A stretch of DNA of 7,379 nt from DASXPG01 sp035559335 (GTDB lineage Bacteria > Gemmatimonadota > Gemmatimonadetes > Gemmatimonadales > JACORV01). The first letter of the stretch is position 1, and every line of letters begins with the position of its first letter. Of this stretch, positions 1 to 6,278 are shown piece by piece. The DNA lies in the NCBI GenBank assembly GCA_035559335.1, contig DATMBH010000310.1:1-7379 (forward strand), read 5' to 3'. A program made the position numbers and the translations under genes. Below the pieces are notes generated by a model. It did no database searches, was not told where the DNA came from, and saw only the letters and a program-made list of their open reading frames with translations.

Positions 1-1
1 A

Positions 2-1360
2 AATGGACGCACGCATGGCTTCGAGGCGGTGAGGGCGGCGGTCGCGCCGTATACGCCCGAACGCGGCGCGGCCATTACGGGGGTGCCGGCGCGGCTGATC
101 CGCGAGGCCGCCGAGGCGTACGCGAAGGGACCCAACACCAGCACCCTGTGGGCGATGGGCCTGACGCAGCACCTCAACGGCCACGACATGGTAACAGCGC
201 TGCTCAACCTGATCCTGGCCTGCGGGATGATCGGCCGGTGGGGCGCCGCGATGCTCCCGGTGCGCGGTCAGAACAACGTGCAGGGCGCCTCCGACATGGG
301 CGCCATACCGTTCGTCTACCCGGACTACCAGCCGGTGAGCGATCCGGCGATAAGGGCGAAGTTCGCTGAGGCCTGGGGCGTTGATCCCGAGACCATCTCT
401 CTGCAGCCCGGCCTCAAGGTCACTGAGATGGCGCGCGAGGGCTCGCCGGTCCGCGCGCTCTACATCATGGGAGAGAACCCGATCATCTCGGACCCCGACA
501 TCGCGCACGCCGAAGCGTGGTTCCGCGAGGTCGAGTTCCTGGCCGTGCAGGACCTGTTCCTTACCGAAACGGCGCGGTTCGCCGACGTGGTGCTCCCTGG
601 CGCGTCGTTCGCCGAGAAGGACGGGACCTACGTGAACACCGAGCGGCGCGTGCAGCTGGCCACGAAGGCGCTCGACCCGCCCGGGCAGGCGCGCGCCGAC
701 TGGGAGATCATAGTTGACTTGTCCAACCGGCTCGGCCTCGCCACCCCGTTCCGCTCGCCGGCCGAGGTAATGGATGAAGTGCGTCGGCTCGCGCCCGCGT
801 GGGCCGGGATTACCCACGACCGGCTGCGCGGCACGGGTGGCCTCCAGTACCCCGTGCCTGACGAGGATCACCCGGGCACCGCGTTCCTGTTCGCGGACCG
901 CTTCCCGACCCGGGACGGCAAGGCCGTGTTCCACGCGGTCGAATACGCGCCGGCCGGCGAGCTACCTGACGAGGAGTATCCGTTCGTGATGGGGACGGGA
1001 CGGCAGCTGTACCACTGGCACACCGGCACGATGACGCGCCGCTCCCGCGGCCTCGACGCGCGCGAGCCGATCGCGGTCGTCGAGATCAACCCCGCCGATG
1101 CGGCCAGCCTGGGCATCCGCGAGGGAGAGCTGGTCCGCCTGACGAGCCGCCGCAACAGCGTGGTCATCTCGGCCCGCATCTCCGAACGGGTGGCGCCGGG
1201 GCAACTGTTCGTTCCGTTCCACTTCCGCGAGGCGGCTGCCAATCTGCTGACCAGCCCCGTGCTCGAACCCCACGCCAAGATGGCGGCCCTGAAGGTGTGC
1301 GCGGTGCGCGTGGAGAAGGCAGAGACACAGAGGCACAGTGGCACCGTCGCGCCGAGATAA
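2..1360 (+). CDS. fdhA: Formate dehydrogenase alpha subunit (molybdopterin oxidoreductase), C-terminal part, 5' cut by window edge
   Basis: Catalytic subunit of a molybdenum/tungsten-bis-MGD formate dehydrogenase, oxidising formate to CO2 (or the reverse). The reading frame is open to the left edge; a GTG at 29 is internal, because the upstream codons (NGRTHGFEAV) continue the family's usual sequence. 452 residues are visible. Landmarks are AMGLTQH (about 155-175), the cofactor-binding RGQNNVQGASDMG (about 263-301) followed by a YPDYQPV segment, MGENPIISDPD (about 468-500), DVVLPGASFAEKDGTYVN (about 586-637), and the C-terminal dinucleotide-binding domain from about 976 (GTGRQLYHWHTGTMTRRS, then HFREAAANLLTSP). 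This matches soluble, NAD-linked or FdhF-type enzymes. The N-terminal Fe-S cluster and the catalytic Sec/Cys-His pair lie outside the window, so selenocysteine use cannot be judged. Family similarity ends near VRVEK (about 1318); the last 13 residues look like a repeat-derived tail. Nitrate reductase or another MopB enzyme is less likely given the RGQNNVQG and AAANLLTSP signatures. Confidence 0.93.
   Translation, partial: NGRTHGFEAVRAAVAPYTPERGAAITGVPARLIREAAEAYAKGPNTSTLWAMGLTQHLNGHDMVTALLNLILACGMIGRWGAAMLPVRGQNNVQGASDMGAIPFVYPDYQPVSDPAIRAKFAEAWGVDPETISLQPGLKVTEMAREGSPVRALYIMGENPIISDPDIAHAEAWFREVEFLAVQDLFLTETARFADVVLPGASFAEKDGTYVNTERRVQLATKALDPPGQARADWEIIVDLSNRLGLATPFRSPAEVMDEVRRLAPAWAGITHDRLRGTGGLQYPVPDEDHPGTAFLFADRFPTRDGKAVFHAVEYAPAGELPDEEYPFVMGTGRQLYHWHTGTMTRRSRGLDAREPIAVVEINPADAASLGIREGELVRLTSRRNSVVISARISERVAPGQLFVPFHFREAAANLLTSPVLEPHAKMAALKVCAVRVEKAETQRHSGTVAPR
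1320..1341. repeat. Degenerate ACAGAGG-type short repeat inside the 3' end of the formate dehydrogenase gene
   Basis: The segment contains GAGACACAGAGGCACAG. Its reverse complement, CTGTGCCTCTGTGTCTC, resembles the CTCTGTGCC nonamers at 3725-3760, so the two sites are related but opposite in orientation. Here it encodes residues AETQRHSG just after the conserved end of the enzyme, and the reading frame closes 17 bases later. Similar CTCTGTG-rich short repeats are, as I recall, common between genes in several GC-rich environmental lineages. Homology between the two sites is inferred from similarity over fewer than 20 bases. Confidence 0.5.
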
Positions 1361-1373
1361 TGGTGATCACCGT

Positions 1374-1401
1374 CCCTGCTCCCTGTTCCCGCTTCCCTGC
1401 T
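1374..1401. repeat. Four tandem heptamers CCCTGCT/CCCTGTT/CCCGCTT/CCCTGCT
   Basis: Four consecutive 7-bp units: CCCTGCT, CCCTGTT, CCCGCTT and CCCTGCT. The first and last are identical, and the others differ from them by one or two bases. The array fills most of the 48-base gap between the formate dehydrogenase stop and the tdh start, ending 7 bases before the TTG. It is pyrimidine-rich on the coding strand, so no purine-rich Shine-Dalgarno sequence is available at the usual distance. It resembles short tandemly repeated heptamers known between genes in cyanobacteria and other bacteria. Its function is unknown. Confidence 0.75.
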
Positions 1402-1408
1402 CTCTACA

Positions 1409-2437
1409 TTGAAATCCATTCTTAAGCCCGGGCCCGGGCCCGGGCTCGTCGTGAGCGACGTGCCGAAGCCCGAGTGCGGGCCGGCCGACGTGCTCATTAG
1501 GGTCCACCACGCCGGGGTGTGCGGCACCGATCTCCACATAGCCGAGTGGGACGCGTGGGCCCAGGGGCGCATCAAGCCGCCACTGGTGCTGGGCCACGAG
1601 TTCGCTGGAGAGGTCGTCGAGGTTGGCGAGGCTGTGCAGGGCACCTTCAGCCCCGGACAGCTGGTAACGGCGGAGGGGCACATCATCTGCGGTCACTGCC
1701 TGCAGTGTCGCACCGGCAATGGCCACATCTGCCAGCAGACGTCCATTATCGGCGTGGACCGCGCCGGGGCGTTCGCGGAGTTCATCGCCATGCCGGCCAC
1801 GAACGTGATGCGGCTGGACGGGATCCCCTCCGAGATCGGCGCGATAATGGACCCGATGGGCAATGCGTTCCACACGGTGCTCACCGCCGACATCGCCGGG
1901 AGCGTGGTGCTGGTGCTGGGTTGCGGGCCGATCGGGTGCTTCGCTGTCGGCATCGCCCGCGCCGCTGGCGCGCGGGCGGTGATCGCCGTTGACGTGAACC
2001 CCAAGCGCCTGGCGCTGGCCGAGCAGATGGGGGCCACCCGCGCTCTGACCCCGGGGAAGGACGTGGAGGCGGCGGTGCGGGAGTTGTCCGAGGGCAACGG
2101 CGCCGACGTGGTGTGCGAGATGTCCGGGGCGCCGGCCGCGCTCCACAGCGCCTTCGCGCTGGCGCGCTACGGAGGCCGGGTTCAGCTGCTCGGCATTCCG
2201 CCGGGGGAAGTGCCGATCAATTTCGCCACCGAGATCATATTCAAGGGTCTGACGCTGTACGGGGTCATCGGCCGCAAGATGTACGAGACCTGGAACCAGA
2301 TGCAGCGGTTTCTGCGATCGGGCCTGTTCGATCCCCGTCCCGTCATAACCCACCGGTTCCCGCTGGAGCGCATTGACGAGGCGCTGGCCGCGATCAAGAG
2401 CGGCGAAGCGGGCAAGGTCATCATCTCGATTGCGTGA
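1409..2437 (+). CDS. tdh: L-threonine 3-dehydrogenase, zinc-dependent
   Basis: Cytoplasmic medium-chain dehydrogenase that oxidises L-threonine with NAD+ to 2-amino-3-oxobutanoate, the substrate of the next gene product. It has 342 residues; the E. coli enzyme has 341. Catalytic zinc ligands are Cys38 (GVCGTD) and His63-Glu64 (LGHEF). Structural zinc cysteines are Cys94, Cys97, Cys100 and Cys108 (C-x2-C-x2-C-x7-C). The Tdh-typical DPMGNAFHT is at 148-156, the Rossmann GCGPIG at 171-176, and Asp195 closes the second beta strand, as expected for NAD. The start is TTG at 1409: an in-frame TGA at 1364 blocks extension, no ATG or GTG lies between, and MKSILK matches the family's usual MKALVK. Later in-frame GTGs would remove conserved sequence. 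No Shine-Dalgarno is visible, because tandem heptamers occupy the leader, and codons 6-13 contain a strong palindrome. Sorbitol or other alcohol dehydrogenases are unlikely given the residue pattern and the kbl neighbour. Confidence 0.96.
   Translation: MKSILKPGPGPGLVVSDVPKPECGPADVLIRVHHAGVCGTDLHIAEWDAWAQGRIKPPLVLGHEFAGEVVEVGEAVQGTFSPGQLVTAEGHIICGHCLQCRTGNGHICQQTSIIGVDRAGAFAEFIAMPATNVMRLDGIPSEIGAIMDPMGNAFHTVLTADIAGSVVLVLGCGPIGCFAVGIARAAGARAVIAVDVNPKRLALAEQMGATRALTPGKDVEAAVRELSEGNGADVVCEMSGAPAALHSAFALARYGGRVQLLGIPPGEVPINFATEIIFKGLTLYGVIGRKMYETWNQMQRFLRSGLFDPRPVITHRFPLERIDEALAAIKSGEAGKVIISIA
1425..1446. repeat. 22-bp perfect palindrome with three tandem CCCGGG units in the first codons of tdh
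   Basis: Three CCCGGG hexamers (1427-1444) flanked by AG and CT form a perfect 22-bp inverted repeat. In RNA it could fold into a hairpin of about nine G-C-rich pairs around a 4-base loop, starting 16 bases after the first base of the tdh start codon. It encodes Pro-Gly-Pro-Gly-Pro-Gly where homologues usually have a less repetitive Lys/Pro/Gly stretch. A structure here would be expected to hinder ribosome loading. Whether it is regulatory or neutral is unknown. Confidence 0.7.
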
Positions 2438-2441
2438 GCCA

Positions 2442-3641
2442 ATGAACCACAACCTAGAACAGCGCCTGAGCAGCGAGCTGGAGCAGTTCCGGCGGGACGG
2501 CGTCTACAAGCGTCTCAACCACCTAACCGGCCCCCAGCGAGCCCGCACGACCATGGAAGGGCGCGGCGAGGTCGTGATCCTGTCGTCCAACAACTACCTG
2601 GGACTATGCGACGTGCCGGAGGTGGTGCGCGGAGGCCACGATGCTTTGGACCGCTTCGGCGCGGGCACCGGGTCGGTGCGGTTCATTTGCGGAACCTTCA
2701 CGATCCACCGCGACTTGGAGCAGGCGCTGGCGCGGTTCGTCGGTACCGAAGCCTCGCTCAGCTATGTGTCGTGCTGGAACGCCAACGAGGGGCTGCCGGC
2801 TACAGTGCTGGGCGAACAGGATGCGGTCATCAGTGATCAGCTCAATCACGCCTCCATCATAGATGGCATTCGCCTTGCCAAGGCCATCACGAAGTGCCGC
2901 ACCGCCGTGTACCGGCACTCCGACATGGACGACCTGCGGGCTCGGCTCGAGGAGGCGAAGGACGCCCGGACCCGCATGGTGATCACCGACGGCGTGTTCT
3001 CCATGGAGGGCGACATCGCACGGCTGCCCGACATCCTGGAACTGGCCCGGAAGTACGACGCGGTGGTGGTGGTGGACGACTCGCACGCCACCGGTGTGTT
3101 AGGCAAGACCGGCCGCGGCACCGCCGAGCATTGCGGCGTCTTCGGCGAGGTCGACATCATAACCAGTACGCTGGGAAAGGCGCTGGGCGGCGCGGCCGGG
3201 GGCTTCACTGCGGCGAGTGAGGTGCTGTGCGACTACCTGACGCAGCGCTCGCGCCCGCAGCTGTTCTCGAACGCGCTGCCGCCCACGGTGGCGGGAAGTG
3301 CGCTGGCGGCAGTTCGCTACGTGGAGTCCCATCCGGAACTCGTGACACGGCTGCACGAGAACGCCCGCTGGTTTCGCAGCGCGCTGCAGGAGTCTGGCTT
3401 CCGGCCGCTCCCGGGAGACACGCCGATCATCCCGGTGATCCTCGGTGAGACCGCGCGCGCCATTCGGATGAGCGAGATGCTGCTCGAGGAAGGAGTGTTC
3501 GTCACCGGATTCGGCTACCCGGTCGTGCCGCAGGGGCACGCCCGGGTGCGGTGCCAGATCTCGGCAGCGCACACCAGGGACGATTTGGAGCTGGCGCTGG
3601 CGGCCTTCAGGAAGGTCGGCAAGAAGCTGGGGGTGATATGA
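2442..3641 (+). CDS. kbl: 2-amino-3-ketobutyrate coenzyme A ligase (glycine C-acetyltransferase)
   Basis: PLP-dependent alpha-oxoamine synthase that cleaves 2-amino-3-oxobutanoate with CoA to glycine and acetyl-CoA, completing threonine degradation begun by Tdh. It has 399 residues against 398 in E. coli. Landmarks are SSNNYLGL (about 48-55), the glycine-rich GTGSVRFICGT, DQLNHASIIDGIRL, TDGVFSMEGDIA, the cofactor-binding Asp212 and His215 in VVDDSHATG, and the Schiff-base Lys246 in TLGKALGGAAGGF. The C-terminal GFGYPVVPQGHARVR and SAAHT are also typical of Kbl. ATG 2442 was chosen because it gives MNHNLEQRLSSELEQFR at the family's usual N-terminus; the frame opens further upstream, but that part overlaps tdh and is not conserved. 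It begins 4 bases after the tdh stop with only a weak ribosome site, suggesting translational coupling. The related synthases 8-amino-7-oxononanoate synthase, ALAS and SPT are made unlikely by the tdh neighbour and Kbl-like motifs. Confidence 0.96.
   Translation: MNHNLEQRLSSELEQFRRDGVYKRLNHLTGPQRARTTMEGRGEVVILSSNNYLGLCDVPEVVRGGHDALDRFGAGTGSVRFICGTFTIHRDLEQALARFVGTEASLSYVSCWNANEGLPATVLGEQDAVISDQLNHASIIDGIRLAKAITKCRTAVYRHSDMDDLRARLEEAKDARTRMVITDGVFSMEGDIARLPDILELARKYDAVVVVDDSHATGVLGKTGRGTAEHCGVFGEVDIITSTLGKALGGAAGGFTAASEVLCDYLTQRSRPQLFSNALPPTVAGSALAAVRYVESHPELVTRLHENARWFRSALQESGFRPLPGDTPIIPVILGETARAIRMSEMLLEEGVFVTGFGYPVVPQGHARVRCQISAAHTRDDLELALAAFRKVGKKLGVI
3629..3635 (+). promoter_or_regulatory. 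Weak ribosome binding site for the M14 peptidase gene
   Basis: GGGGGTG lies just before the ATG at 3638, inside the last codons of kbl. It is a poor match to AGGAGG, but together with the ATGA stop-start overlap it fits translation coupled to kbl. Confidence 0.4.
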
Positions 3642-6274
3642 AGGCGGTGCAATGGGCACAGGTGGCCGGAGCAAGCAGCCGCGTGCGGCGCTTCAGCGGA
3701 CGAGTGCTGCTTCCCTCTACTTCCCTCCGTGTCCTCTGTGCCCTCTGTGCCCTCTGTACCTCTGTACTGGCCGCCCAGGTCCCCAGTCCCGAATCCGTGC
3801 TCGGTTTCCGGGTCGGTCAGGACTCGATGCTCGCCTCTTGGCGGCAGATCAACGACTACTTCACCCGGCTGGCGGCAACCTCGCCAATGGTGCGGCTCGA
3901 TACGCTCGGGCCCACGGTCCAGGGCCGGCCGTTTCTGCTGGTGACGATTTCGGATCCGTCCAACCTCGCCAGGCGCGAGCAGCTGATGCGCGCCCAACGG
4001 CAGCTGGCCGATCCGCGCACCCTCTCGGCGCCGGACGAGGAACGCCTGGTCGCGGAGCAGCCGGCGGTGATCCTCATCAACTGCTCGATCCACTCGACCG
4101 AGATCGCCGCCAGCCAGATGTCCATGGAACTGGCGTGGCGCCTGGTCACCGACCCCACCCGGCGCGAGTGGCTGCGGCGGGTGGTCGTGCTGCTGGTGCC
4201 ATCAGCCAACCCTGACGGCATAGACATCGTCGGCGACTGGTATCGCGCCTCGCGGTTCACCGCCTGGGACGGCACCTCGCCTCCATGGCTGTACCACCCG
4301 TACGTCGGCCACGACAACAACCGCGACTGGTTCATGCTCACCCAACCCGAGACCCGGCACCTAACGAGGGTGCTGTACCGGGAGTGGTTCCCGCTGGTGT
4401 TCTACGACGTGCATCAGATGGGCAGCTCGGGGGCGCGGCTATTCGTGCCGCCGTTCAGCGACCCGGTCAACCCGAACCTCGATCCCGCGATCGTGGCTGG
4501 CATGAACCTGGTTGGCGCCTCGATGGCTCAGGCTCTCATTGATGACGGTTACACCGGCGTGGCGCACCAGACCGCCTACGACCTGTGGTGGCACGGCGGG
4601 GCGCGCTCCACGCCCACGCGGCACAACATGGTGGGGATACTGTCGGAAGCGGCCAGCGCCAGAATCGCGTCGCCTAACTGCATGAATCCGGCGCAGATCC
4701 GCCAGCCTCCCCGCGGAGTCAACTACCCGGCACCCTGGGAGCCCCGCTGCTGGCGGTTGCGGGACATCGTGGACTACGAGCTGGTTGCCGCGCAGGCTCT
4801 GGTCCGGCTCGCTCATGACCAGCGGGCCGAATTCGTCAGGCGGTTCGTCGCGGCCAACCGCAGGGCGATCCAGGCAGGGCGCACCCAATCGCCGCACGCC
4901 TACGTGTTACCGCCGGTGGGCGACCCGTGGCGCCGGGCGCTCTTGGCGAACCTGCTCATTGCCTCGGGCATCGAGGTGCTCGAAGCCCGCTCGCACCTGA
5001 CCGCCGCGGGTGGGCGGGCATTCCCGGCGGGAACGCTGGTGGTACCGATGGCGCAGTCGTTCCGCTCCCACGCCAAGGACCTGCTGGAGCGCCAGCGTTA
5101 TCCCGAGCGGCGCCTGTTCCCCGGCGGCCCGCAGATCCCGCCGTACGACGTCGCCGGCTGGACGCTGCCGCTGCAGATGGGCGTCGCGGCTGAGGCAGTG
5201 GACTCGCTCTCCGGTGGCGATCTGGCGGCGCTCGACACCGTGCGCGTGGCTCCGGGGAGCATAGCGGGCCAGGGCGACGTGGTGCTCCTGGACAACACCC
5301 ACAACGGCCACATCACCGCAGTGTGGGCCGCGCTGCGCGCGGGCTCGCGCGTGGAGATCGCTGACCGGCAGTTCGAGGCCGAAGGCCGGACCTGGCCGGC
5401 GGGAACGCTGGTCCTACGCGGCGGCCGCGCGGCGGTCGAGCAGGCGGCCCGGCGCTTCGGGTTCACTGCCGTGGCCACCAGGCGCCTAGCCGAAGTAGCG
5501 CCAGCGGTGCGGGCCGTGCCACGGCTGGGCCTGTACCGCTCGTGGAACGGCTCGATGGACGAGGGCTGGACCAGGTGGGTACTCGAGCAGCTGGAGGTAC
5601 CATATGTAACACTCACCGATTCGGCCGTACGCGCTGGCAACCTCGGCGCGAGCTTCGACGTGATCATCCTGCCGTCCGAGTCCGAGCAACAGATCCTCGC
5701 TGGGCGCAGGGCGGGCACGGCGCCCGCCCGGTACACCGGCGGGCTGGGAGAGCCGGGAGTCGCCGCGCTGCGGAGGTTCGTCGAGGAGGGTGGCACGCTG
5801 ATCGCGTTGGACGCGGCGACCCGGTTCGCGATCAACCGCCTGGGCGCCCCGGCCCGGTATGTGCGCACCACCAGGGGCGGGACGGCGCCCTCCGATGAGC
5901 CAGGAACTCCTGAAGATACGGGTTCTGTCTCGCGCTTTTATGCCCCGGGTTCTATTTTCGACGTGAACGCCGATCCGCTCCACCCGATTGCATCCGGGAT
6001 CGGGCCCCGGGCCGCCGTATATTTCATGTCAAGCCAGATCCTCGAGCCCGGGGTCGGCGCGCGCGCCGTGCTTACCTACCCGGCTGACAGGGACGTGCTG
6101 CTGTCAGGCTACGTGGACGGCGAAGAGGTGCTGCGGAACCGGGCCGCACTGATTGAGGCCCCGCTCGGGCGCGGGCGGGTGGTTCTGTTCGGGTTCCGGC
6201 CGCAGCATCGGGGCCAGACCCACGCGACGTTCCGGCTGCTGACGAACGCGATCCTGTACGGTTCGAGGAGGTAA
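3638..6274 (+). CDS. Secreted M14-family zinc carboxypeptidase-like protein with C-terminal amidotransferase-like domain
   Basis: Predicted exported zinc metallopeptidase of 878 residues; M14 enzymes remove C-terminal residues from peptides or cleave cell-wall peptides, but the substrate here is unknown. Zinc ligands are His152 and Glu155 (IHSTE) and His259 (DVHQMG). Substrate-binding Asn228-Arg229 lie in HDNNRDW, preceded by NPDG at 191-194. The catalytic Glu is probably Glu337 (LSEAAS), and these spacings resemble carboxypeptidase A. A middle region carries two PAGTLV modules (463-468 and 587-592). Residues from about 628 to the end resemble a class I glutamine amidotransferase fold but contain no cysteine, so the usual nucleophile is absent. 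Cys348 and Cys371 could pair after export. ATG 3638 overlaps the kbl stop as ATGA. It gives a long N-region before a hydrophobic core at about 30-45 and cleavage near Ala45/Ala46-Gln47. GTG 3683 would give a more compact signal peptide (MRRFSGRVLL) and remains possible. Confidence 0.88.
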   Translation: MKAVQWAQVAGASSRVRRFSGRVLLPSTSLRVLCALCALCTSVLAAQVPSPESVLGFRVGQDSMLASWRQINDYFTRLAATSPMVRLDTLGPTVQGRPFLLVTISDPSNLARREQLMRAQRQLADPRTLSAPDEERLVAEQPAVILINCSIHSTEIAASQMSMELAWRLVTDPTRREWLRRVVVLLVPSANPDGIDIVGDWYRASRFTAWDGTSPPWLYHPYVGHDNNRDWFMLTQPETRHLTRVLYREWFPLVFYDVHQMGSSGARLFVPPFSDPVNPNLDPAIVAGMNLVGASMAQALIDDGYTGVAHQTAYDLWWHGGARSTPTRHNMVGILSEAASARIASPNCMNPAQIRQPPRGVNYPAPWEPRCWRLRDIVDYELVAAQALVRLAHDQRAEFVRRFVAANRRAIQAGRTQSPHAYVLPPVGDPWRRALLANLLIASGIEVLEARSHLTAAGGRAFPAGTLVVPMAQSFRSHAKDLLERQRYPERRLFPGGPQIPPYDVAGWTLPLQMGVAAEAVDSLSGGDLAALDTVRVAPGSIAGQGDVVLLDNTHNGHITAVWAALRAGSRVEIADRQFEAEGRTWPAGTLVLRGGRAAVEQAARRFGFTAVATRRLAEVAPAVRAVPRLGLYRSWNGSMDEGWTRWVLEQLEVPYVTLTDSAVRAGNLGASFDVIILPSESEQQILAGRRAGTAPARYTGGLGEPGVAALRRFVEEGGTLIALDAATRFAINRLGAPARYVRTTRGGTAPSDEPGTPEDTGSVSRFYAPGSIFDVNADPLHPIASGIGPRAAVYFMSSQILEPGVGARAVLTYPADRDVLLSGYVDGEEVLRNRAALIEAPLGRGRVVLFGFRPQHRGQTHATFRLLTNAILYGSRR
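3725..3760. repeat. Four tandem 9-bp repeats (CTCTGTGCC type) encoding the signal-peptide core
   Basis: The units are CTCCGTGTC, CTCTGTGCC, CTCTGTGCC and CTCTGTACC, followed by a decayed partial unit TCTGTACT. The period is exactly three codons and in frame, so the protein reads LRV-LCA-LCA-LCT followed by SVLAAQ. This supplies most of the hydrophobic core of the exported peptidase's signal peptide. A related, inverted and more degenerate copy lies at 1320-1341. Confidence 0.85.
6265..6272 (+). promoter_or_regulatory. Strong Shine-Dalgarno over the peptidase stop codon
   Basis: GAGGAGGT ends six bases before the ATG at 6279 and overlaps the first base of the TAA stop at 6272-6274. It is the best ribosome site in the window. 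It fixes the start of the downstream gene and supports co-transcription with the peptidase. Confidence 0.8.
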
Positions 6275-6278
6275 CTCG

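Noticed and set aside
1364..1366. TGA near the formate dehydrogenase end as a selenocysteine codon
   Set aside because: It follows the TAA stop and is far from the active site. The family's Sec position is in the N-terminal half, outside this window.
1361..1408. Glycine or threonine riboswitch or attenuator upstream of tdh
   Set aside because: The gap is only 48 bases and mostly tandem heptamers; there is no room for an aptamer and no leader peptide rich in Thr or Gly codons.
868..1686. Minus-strand ORF (272 codons) spanning the formate dehydrogenase end and the tdh start
   Set aside because: Crosses two supported plus-strand genes and their gap, has Ser/Arg/Pro-rich low-complexity sequence, and shows no motif or ribosome site.
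2373..2441. N-terminal extension of kbl upstream of ATG 2442
   Set aside because: It overlaps the end of tdh out of frame, is Arg/Ser-rich, and is absent from the family. The ATG gives the normal length.
1367..2452. Long minus-strand ORF (361 codons) opposite tdh
   Set aside because: Mirror of a well-conserved gene in GC-rich DNA. Its product is rich in Arg, His, Gly and Pro with no recognisable domain.
3725..3766. Tandem repeats as a possible CRISPR array
   Set aside because: Units are 9 bp and directly adjacent with no spacers, and there are no cas genes nearby.
5098..5871. Minus-strand ORF (257 codons) within the peptidase
   Set aside because: Antisense shadow of a coding region with intact domain structure; no family-like sequence.
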